In this document: positions 56,589 through 64,000 of the stretch, in pieces
Layout of the letters: each line of letters begins with the position of its first letter
How positions within the stretch are numbered: position 1 is the first letter of the stretch
NCBI RefSeq assembly: GCF_001625195.1
Contig: NC_054389.1
Span: 11,404,520-11,468,519, forward strand
DNA: 64,000 nucleotides
Origin: Drechmeria coniospora
Taxonomy: Eukaryota > Ascomycota > Sordariomycetes > Hypocreales > Ophiocordycipitaceae
Direction of reading: 5' to 3'
Made by a program: the position numbers and the translations under genes
Notes under the pieces: generated by a model
Databases searched by the model: none
What the model was told of the DNA's origin: nothing
Seen by the model: the letters and a program-made list of their open reading frames with translations, nothing else

Positions 56589-58654
56589 CTAGAATGGGCG
56601 ATAAGACCAGATGCGAGCCTTCATGTCGCCGGATCCCGTCGCGAAGTAGCCGCCCTGGGGGCTCGGCGCCACCGAGATGACCGAGTTCTTGTGTCCCTGA
56701 AGCATCAGCTGCGTCGTGCCCGTCCGGGGGTCCCAGAACTGGACCCCACGGTCCTTGGAGCCGGACAGGACCCAGTTCGCGTCGGGCGTCAGCGCGACCG
56801 ACAGGACAAAGTCCCTGTGACCCTCGAACGTCTTGACGCACTTGCCGCCCTTGGGGCCGTTGTTGCCGGGACCGCGGGGCGAGCTCAGCTCCCACATCTT
56901 GATGGTCCGGTCGAGACTGCCGCTGACGAGGTCCTTGCCGTTGGGCGAGAAGGCGACGGAATAGACCGAGTCCTTGTGTCCGTCGGGACCTTCCAGACGC
57001 TCGACGAGGAAGCCCGAATGAATGTCCCAGACGCGGACGCTCTTGTCGAGCGAGCCGGCAGCCACGTACTGCGTGTCGGGGGAGATGGCAACGGTGGTGA
57101 CGCCGTCCTCGATGGTCAGCGTCAACGTGTTGGTGCCCTGCTCAATGTCCCAGAGTCGCACGGTTCGATCTCCGCTGCCGGATGCGATGGTGCGGCCGTC
57201 CCGAGCAAAGTCGAGCGAGTAGATGTCTTGCTCGTGGCCGGCGAAGTGGTTGCGGATCGTCCTGGATTGAATGTCCCACACCTGCATCGTCCAATCAGCC
57301 GACACGGTTCACGGCACGAACGGGCGAGGGGGAGACGAGGAGGGGGGGGGGGGGCGGGGCAGCGCAAACGTACGCGAATCAACTTGTCTTCGGCACCGGT
57401 CGCGAGATATCGACCGTCGGGACTGAAGCAGACGCTGCGGATGTACAGGTCGGCCGTCATGTCCTGGGCGTTGTGGTCCTCCAGAACGCACACCTTCTCG
57501 CCCGTCTGGACGTCAAAGATCTGGGCGGAGCGGTTGCAGCCCGTGGCCACGTACTTGCCGTCGTGGCTGAAGCGAACGCAGCACACGACGCTCTCGTGGG
57601 TGAGGGAGTGCACCAGATCGACGTCCAAGACACGCTGCACTTGCGGGTTGAATATGGCGTACCAGTCGCTGCCCGTCTTTTTGTTGTGGGGCGCGACGGT
57701 GTCGACCTCGAGGTCTCCCAGCGAATTGCCGACTGGCGGTGCTCGCGGACCACCCATGCGTGCGTGGTCGGGCGTCGGGTGGCTGACCTGGGGCGACTGC
57801 GCGTTTCCGGGGTACGGGACGGGCGTGTTGATCTGCGGCGTGGCCGGGCCGACGGCGTTTGGGGGCCGGCCGACGCCTCGCCTGCCGGGACCGGGCGACG
57901 CGGTGCTCTGCGGCGGCTGCGGTCCCATGCCGTTGGAGACGGGGCCCTGAGGATAGCCCTGCTGGTACGGAGGTTGCTGGGCGTTCGGGTGCGGCGGCGG
58001 GACGGGAAGCCCCGGGGGACCCTGCGCCATCTGATGCTGCGGTCCGACCTGCTGCTCCTGGGGAGGAGGAGGGTGCTGCTGGGGTGGCGCAAGGCCGGCT
58101 TGGTTCCCCCCGGCCATGATGCCGCTGAAGAGGCCGTTGCCGGGAGCGATGGCGGGAGGCTGCTGGGAAGGCCCGGCGTGCTGGGGAGGCCCGGGCATCG
58201 CCGACGGAGGTGCGCCTTTGCGGGCGGCCTCGAGCTGATGCCGAAGCATGCTGATCTCTTCTTCGTATCTGCCCATGGGGAAAAGAAAGGTCCGGTCAGC
58301 AAGCTCGTCAGGTCCGCGACTTCCGGCTCATGCTCGAGCCGAGGGCTCCTCACTTCTGCTTCAAAGTCATGTGGGTCTGCTCCATGGCGTAAACCTTTTC
58401 CCTCACGAGCTGCATCTCGCTCACTTGCGCCGAGACTGGGGGCAGGCAACATGTCAGCTCATCCAGTTCCGCCAGAGGCTTGCCCAGTCCAGGCGGGAAT
58501 TCGGGCGACGGCACGACGTACTCTGATGCTCAAAGCCCTCGGCCTGGCGTAAATTCGTGTCGAACTCGACTCTGATCTGCTCCAGAAGCTCATTGAGGCG
58601 AGCAGACCCGCTGGGGGGAGCGCCCCCCATGCCTCGGTGCGAGTACATGGACAT
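56589..58654 (-). CDS. TUP1: General transcriptional co-repressor Tup1/RcoA
   Basis: Nuclear co-repressor that works with Cyc8/Ssn6 and histone deacetylases. Four exons: 58654-58522, 58435-58354, 58268-57374, 57281-56589, giving 600 residues. The N-terminal Tup_N tetramerisation helix includes [20 protein letters not shown] (about 16-35) and continues through [19 protein letters not shown] and [19 protein letters not shown] Pro/Gln-rich linker (about 90-230) follows. The core has [20 protein letters not shown] and seven WD40 repeats (about 260-600), for example [15 protein letters not shown] and [15 protein letters not shown]. The third intron (57282-57373) has a 13-base C tract in the sense strand. 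The start MSMYSHRG at 58654 matches fungal orthologues. Confidence 0.96.
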
Positions 58655-60438
58655 TTCTCGGTCAGTGCACGGCGGCACTGGACTGGGACTTTAACGACGA
58701 CAGAATCCGGGCACTGGTCGATTCGTGTCGCGATCGTAGGCAGCCTTGCGGCGGTGCGAATACCCTTGGCGATGATGCCGCAGTCAATTGTTCGTGTGAA
58801 AATCCGTAGGGCAGCAGTTGCGGTGGCAACGAGATCGGGTGACGCCGCCGAGGGTGTGCTGCGAGAAACGGATCAACTTTGGCCGAGCCGAAGAAGCAGC
58901 GACGGTAGGTAACGGCGAGGCAGCCGAGGATGGGGAAATGAGACTGTGGGCGCTCGGTCGCGGAGGGGGGGGGGGGAGGGGTTGGAGGAGGTGGTGATGG
59001 TGGTGGTGGTGGTGGTGGTGGTTGATGGATGAGGGAAGAGGTGATGGATGAAGGTGATGGGTGACGAGCTGTCAACAAGTGGGCGGTTCGAGGCTGGTGG
59101 TGGAGATGGTGGGAAAGGGGAGGGAAAAAGGTGAAGGGAAAGAATGCTGGTAAGGCGGGCTAGGCTGCCTGGGGGGGGGAGGGTTAGAGAGAGTGGGTCC
59201 GGATGGTTGGCAGAAGCGCTGGCAAGTTTCTAGGCCATGGATTGGAGGCCCTGTTCGTGGTTGTACAGTAATACTTAATTGTAAGTAAGTGCAGTAATCT
59301 TGCACCTAGTCGGACAAAAATATACCCACCAGCAGCGAGCTTGGTGCAGAAATTGCAAGACTTTAGGCTCTACTTGCTACGACGATGTAAAATCGTATTA
59401 AACATCAGTGCAAGCACTCCGTATTATTTACGATTTTAAATCTTGGACTCAAAATCATGACTAAAATAATAAAAGTTGGAAAATTGTTTTGCAGTATGCA
59501 TTATTCATATATTCTGAGCATGTATTTGGAGAATGTGGACGTAACTTGCACACTGATGCGATGCATTGGGTTCATGGCTTTGAAACTGAGATGACGGTTG
59601 ACTACTCAGGCTCTAGGGGTTGGGCGACGAGAATTAACATGTACGGAATAATTACCAGCAGGGAATATTGCAGTGCAAGTATGGAGTACTTACTGTACAT
59701 GTACATGTACGTGCAACCGATCCCATCACCTCAGTATTACATGTACTTGTACATTCACACCTGCAGGTGCTTGAGAAAGTACTGTAGTTGTACTGTACAG
59801 GCACTTGAATACAGGTACTCCGTACTCCGTACTTGGCACTTGCACATGTACCTAGTACTGCAGGTATTCACTGACCCGCTGCTGGTGCAGGTTTGGTGTA
59901 AGTACATGTCCGGAGTACTCTGTACATGTGCAAGTGCATCTACTTAAGTACAGTATACTCACGCCGGAAGTGTCAATGCCTGCTCCCAGGTACGGAGTAG
60001 TGGGTAGTTACGGAGCACTCCGTACTAGGTACCTAGTACTAGGTACTAATTATGCCGACTAGTACCTAGTACTGCAGAGGTAGGTGCACGGAGTATTACT
60101 GTAGGTGTACAGTAAGTACAGAGTATAATTACTAGGTACCTAGGTAGTATTAATACCAATACTTTGTGTAAGTACGGAGTACAGTAAGTAAGAAGTAAGT
60201 ACTTACAGTACGTGCTTGCAAGTACATGTTACTCAAGTACAAGTACATGTACCTCCTAGTGCCCGTTGGCGTCAACTTTCTGCCTTCCGTTCACGGGCTG
60301 GCATGGTTGGTTAGCTTGACGTGCTTGACCCACCCAGCCGTGTTCAATAAACCTTTGCGGAAATTCTTACGTTCATCATCAGATGCAAATCGACGAACAA
60401 GACCGTCGAAGTGGACTCGTGCAAAGTCCAGCCATGCC
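58655..60438. other. Divergent intergenic region of TUP1 and MTO1
   Basis: The TUP1-proximal part is G-rich on the plus strand, with a 12-base G run (58965-58976) and a (GGT)n microsatellite near 58984-59021. Bases 59260-60250 are GTAC-motif-rich and AT-richer. No gene is supported. Confidence 0.55.
58984..59021. repeat. (GGT)n microsatellite
   Basis: About eleven GGT units, interrupted once by GAT, in the presumed TUP1 leader or promoter. Confidence 0.85.
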
Positions 60439-62587
60439 ATGCTTGCACCCACGCGTCAACGATGGCAATCATGGATGCGACGGCGTCCGTTTAGTACGCT
60501 GCGATGCCTGACGACGGCGTCAGACACGTTCAAGTAAGCCGTCCTTTCGCATCGTCGCTTCATGCCGCCAACCTCGTAGCTAACCTGGTTTCCTCCTCTT
60601 GTCAGGCCTTTCGATGTAATCGTCATCGGAGGCGGTCATGCTGGCACCGAGGCATGTGCCGCCGCGGCCCGAGCTGGCGCGAGAACGGCGCTTGTGACTC
60701 CCAAGATGGAGAATATCGGGACATGCTCCTGCAACCCAAGCTTCGGTGGCATTGGAAAGGGCACCATGATTCGGGAGATTGATGCCCTCGATGGCCTGGC
60801 GGGAAGGATCATCGACAAAGCTGGCGTTCAGTTCCACATGCTGAATCGGAAGAAAGGCCCGGCCGTCTGGGTGAGCGGACACTTTGGCTCGCCCCTCTTC
60901 CGCCAGGAAAAACTGACAGTCTCGTCCGACGCTTCAGGGTCCACGGGCCCAAATCGATCGAAAGCTGTACATGAAGCATATGCGGCACGAGCTCGAGTCA
61001 TACCCGAACCTATCCATAGTCCTCGGCAGCGTGTCCGACGTTGTGCTCACCACCCTCGACGCCCCCACGCAGGACGGAGCGACAAGTGCCATTGCGGGCG
61101 TGCGCCTCGACGACGGCCAAGTGCTGCCGACCGGCAGGGTCGTCATCGCCACCGGCACCTTTCTCGAAGCCGAAATCCACATTGGTCTTCGGAGCTACTC
61201 GGCCGGTCGACTCGGTGAGGCGGCGACTTCTGGTCTGAGCAGGTCGCTGCGAGATGCTGGCTTTCGGCTGGGTCGCCTGAAGACGGGCACGCCGCCGCGG
61301 CTGGACCGGGCCAGCATCGACTTCCGGAAATTGGAACGCCAGCTGGGCGATGATCCGCCCGCGCCCTTCAGCTACCTCAACACGAGCGTCGCCGTCCAGG
61401 ATCAGCTGACGTGCAGCATCACGTACACCAACGAGGCGACGCACAAGGTTGTGCGCGAAAACCTCGACAAGTCCATCCACATACGTGAATCTGTCAAGGG
61501 CCCCAGGTACTGCCCGTCGCTCGAATCCAAGATTATTCGTTTTGCGGACAAGGAGCGCCATATCGTCTGGCTAGAGCCCGAAGGCTTCGACAGCTCCATC
61601 ATCTACCCCAACGGGCTGTCCATGACCATCCCGGCCGACGCGCAGGAGCAGGTTCTTCGGACCATCTCGGGCCTGGAGGAGGTCAAGATGCTACAGCCCG
61701 GTTACGGGGTCGAGTACGACTACGTCGACCCTCGCGGCTTGAAGCATTCGCTTGAGACCAAGGCCATCTCGGGCCTGTACCTGGCCGGACAGATCAATGG
61801 AACGACGGGATACGAGGAGGCCGCCGGCCAAGGCGTCGTTGCCGGCATCAACGCGGGACGGGCCGCCTTGGGTTTGCCAGGCGTCTCCGTCTCCAGATCC
61901 GATGGGTACATCGGCATCATGATTGACGATTTGATCACAAAGGGGGTGACGGAACCCTACAGGATGTTCACGTCACGGAGCGAGTTTCGCATGGCAGCGA
62001 GGGCCGACAACGCCGACGTCAGGCTCACGGCGAAGGGGAGGGAGTGGGGGGTCGTGACGGACGAGCGCTGGAGCGTCTTCTGCGACGAACGGCAGCAGAT
62101 GGCCGACCTGACCAGGGCGCTAGAAACGGTGTCCCTGACGTCGGAGCAGTGGCAGCAAAGGGGATTCCGGCTAAGAAACGACTCGAGGCGCCGCAGTGGC
62201 ATTGACATGCTGCGCTTGTCCAACGAGCGTTCTCGCGTCGACCTCGACCGGTTGCGCGCCGTGCTGCCCGACATTTCGTCCTACGAGCCTCGGGTGAGGG
62301 ACCGCGTGGTTATCGAGGCTTCCTACGCGCCCTACGTGAAGATGCAGGCGGCCGAACGTGGACAGTTTGCTCACGAGGAGAGCGTTCGACTGCCGCTGGA
62401 CCTCGAATATGATCGGATACCTGGCCTGTCTCTTTCGGAGAAGGAGGCGCTCAAAGCAACGCGGCCGCAGACATTGGCACAGGCCCGTCGCATCGAGGGC
62501 GTTACTCCGTCAGGAAGTCTTCGCCTCCTTGCTCACGTGCGCCAGCAACCCAGCGGTCACAAGCTAGCGTTTGCGGGACAAAACTGA
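60439..62587 (+). CDS. MTO1: Mitochondrial tRNA uridine-modifying enzyme Mto1 (MnmG/GidA)
   Basis: FAD protein that, with Mss1, makes cmnm5U at the wobble base of mitochondrial tRNAs. Three exons, 60439-60533, 60606-60870 and 60938-62587, give 669 residues. The first exon encodes an Arg-rich presequence ([18 protein letters not shown]). FAD binding is seen in [20 protein letters not shown] (about 33-52), and the MnmG cysteine-containing segment is [17 protein letters not shown]. Further landmarks are [16 protein letters not shown] (at the exon 2/3 junction), [50 protein letters not shown] and [20 protein letters not shown]. The C-terminal helical domain has [12 protein letters not shown]. Confidence 0.95.
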
Positions 62588-63047
62588 GAACGACGGGATT
62601 CATCGAGGGAGAGCTTGAAAAGTTTTTGCCGTGGGCCAGGGAACCTATGACCAGGGAACCTATGGCCAGGGAACCCGAGGCCAGGGAACCCGAGGCCACT
62701 GGCTCCATTTGGAATTGTACATGATCCATGTGGGTGCGGTATATGGTGGTGCGTCAATAGACAAAATTGGCCGTGATTCACGCTCGGGCCCGTCCATGGA
62801 GGATTTGAAGGCGAAACGAAACACGGCCGGTCGATAACTGTGACGCAAGGACGTAAGGATCCACGGCTCTCGAACGAGCAGTCCATACAGCTACAGGCAT
62901 CGCCATGGTGGACGCTCGTTTGCCGTGGCGGCACGAGGTGTTCGATGGTGTGCCCGAGAAAAAGACGGGGACACGCCTGCTGTTGGTACGGGAGAGAGCA
63001 CGACGATAGGGAGGCCGATACGTGTGCAGGACGGGACGGTAAGCCCA
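62588..63047. other. Convergent 3' region between MTO1 and CRD1
   Basis: 460 bases with 3' UTRs and a 15-bp minisatellite at 62634-62693. The long minus-strand frame across it (62557-63114) owes its Gly/Phe/Pro repeats to that minisatellite. Confidence 0.6.
62634..62693. repeat. 15-bp minisatellite, four units
   Basis: Units GGCCAGGGAACCTAT, GACCAGGGAACCTAT and two of GGCCAGGGAACCCGA lie head to tail 46 bases after the MTO1 stop codon. Confidence 0.92.
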
Positions 63048-63926
63048 TCAAGGCCCCGACTGCTTGAGTATCTTCACGGCGTCCTTGGTGTAGACGTAGC
63101 TGGCACCACTCCATATTGTGGTGGCGACCACGATATATCTGTCTTCCGGTCAGCCGGCCTGTCCACGGGATGCCAACGGTGTCAAGTTTGGTTGGCCCTT
63201 ACTGCAATGCCGTGAGGGTCGAGGACATGTCGGCCCCGATAACCGGCGCGGCGGTGGAGAGGCCGACGAGAGCTAGCTGAAGAACGGTGTTGCATTTGCT
63301 GATGGTCGTGGGGCGCACCTCGGCCGACGGCAGGGAAAAGTCCCAGTAGCGGGCAAAGGTCTTGGGGGCGGGCAGGGAGATCCAGCGGTAGTAAATGGCA
63401 GCGATGCCGAGACCAACATCTCTCCCGAGGATGATGGTAGCCACCCAGACTGATGGTGTTGTGCGTTAGCTAAGCTCGCCGACCCCCTCCGCAGGCATAC
63501 GTACGTGGCAGAGCGCCCTTTATGGCGAGACAGACGGTCAGTATGGTCATGAGCGCCTTGTCGGCCATGGGGTCGATGACGGTGCCCACAACCGTCTTGC
63601 TATTCCATCGGCGGGCGATCCAGCCATCGAGCAGGTCGGTGACGCCGGCATAGGCAAACAAGCCGACAGCCCAGAGGTGCATGTCCTGCAGGACGAGATA
63701 GCCAACAATGGGCGCGGCAACGAGCCTCGTCGCCGTCAGGAAGTTGGGGATGGTGTAAATATTCTCGTGGAGGACGGCAGCGTTGGCAACTCGCGGCGTG
63801 CCCGATACGGCTTCTGGCTTTGGACCGGCCGTTCCCACTGCCGTTCCCATTGCCGCTCCTGGTGCCGCCCCTGCCTTCGCTGCAGGCTTGAGCGGTGTTG
63901 GATTCGCATTCCGAGGGACTTGAGAG
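63048..63926 (-). CDS. CRD1: Cardiolipin synthase (CDP-alcohol phosphatidyltransferase), 5' part outside or at window edge
   Basis: Mitochondrial inner-membrane enzyme that joins CDP-diacylglycerol and phosphatidylglycerol to cardiolipin. Three exons are seen: 63926-63505, 63449-63203 and 63138-63048 (about 253 residues). A Pro/Ala/Gly-rich linker leads to ENIYTIPNFLTATRLVAAP and the catalytic CDP-alcohol motif DLLDGWIARRWN...GTVIDPMADK (the D-G-x2-A-R-x8-G-x3-D-x3-D pattern). Membrane helices follow, for example VATIILGRDVGLGIAAIYY, and the end is IWSGASYVYTKDAVKIL. The first visible exon begins after an acceptor TGCAG at 63927-63931 in mid-codon, so the start and mitochondrial presequence lie upstream, beyond 63926 and probably beyond 64000. 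Confidence 0.92.
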
Positions 63927-64000
63927 CTGCAAGAAGGAGGATGGCACGTCAGCAACTGTGCTCGCAAACAGCCAGCCGGTAGCCCCGTAACAAAGAGGCA

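Noticed and set aside
56691..58552. Very long plus-strand frames (419 and 456 codons)
   Set aside because: They are antisense to TUP1; GC-rich codon use leaves the opposite strand open.
62557..63114. 185-codon minus-strand frame with Gly-Phe-Pro repeats
   Set aside because: The repeats come from a 15-bp minisatellite, and the frame crosses the last CRD1 exon in another phase.

Overview
The window is nuclear DNA of a filamentous ascomycete (Pezizomycotina), most likely a sordariomycete and plausibly Hypocreales. The evidence is many short introns (mostly 48-100 nt, GT...CTAAC/CTGAC...YAG), compact GC-rich exons, fungal-only families (DUF2015, filamentous Tup1/RcoA, Erg3, Avt1, Las21) and intergenic DNA crowded with GTAC-type words such as TACTCCGTAC/GTACGGAGTA. 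I place it no more finely than that; the species was not determined.

Layout. The left edge holds the 3' part of an unrecognised gene with a membrane segment (3-1394). Next come condensin subunit YCG1/Cnd3 (+) converging on the GPI ethanolamine-phosphate transferase LAS21 (-), a UPF0642/LLP nucleolar-type protein (-), a SIZ/PIAS SUMO ligase (+), TRAPP subunit TRS33 (+), cytosolic malate dehydrogenase (-), ribosomal protein eL28 (-), a DUF2015 protein (+) and sterol C-5 desaturase ERG3 (-). From about 23.1 to 27.75 kb there is almost no convincing gene. At 27751-30440 lies a five-exon secreted protein of 788 aa that I could not match to a named family; it is the least familiar gene here. Then follow RBX1/HRT1 (+), signal peptidase subunit SPC1 (-), a CorA Mg2+ transporter (+), TIM8 (+), ribosomal protein uL23 (-), 25S rRNA methyltransferase BMT2 (+) and enolase-phosphatase UTR4 (-). 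A 7.2-kb tract without a supported gene (41.9-49.2 kb, its right end probably a kinase leader) precedes a Ser/Thr kinase (+), vacuolar amino-acid transporter AVT1 (-), RNase MRP subunit RMP1 (+), co-repressor TUP1/RcoA (-), mitochondrial tRNA-modifying MTO1 (+) and the 3' part of cardiolipin synthase CRD1 (-), cut by the right edge.

Functionally this is a housekeeping neighbourhood with no operon or biosynthetic cluster: chromosome condensation, GPI anchors, SUMO and cullin ubiquitin ligation, ER/Golgi trafficking and secretion, ribosome production, mitochondrial import and translation, methionine salvage and sterol synthesis. The accessory material is the secreted five-exon gene within GTAC-rich gene-poor DNA, the truncated gene at the left edge, and several repeats, chiefly a nested triple hairpin at 20270-20382.

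Exon coordinates were worked out by eye from splice signals, reading phase and family knowledge. Every spliced model closes in frame, but transcription starts, UTRs and alternative splicing were not observed.
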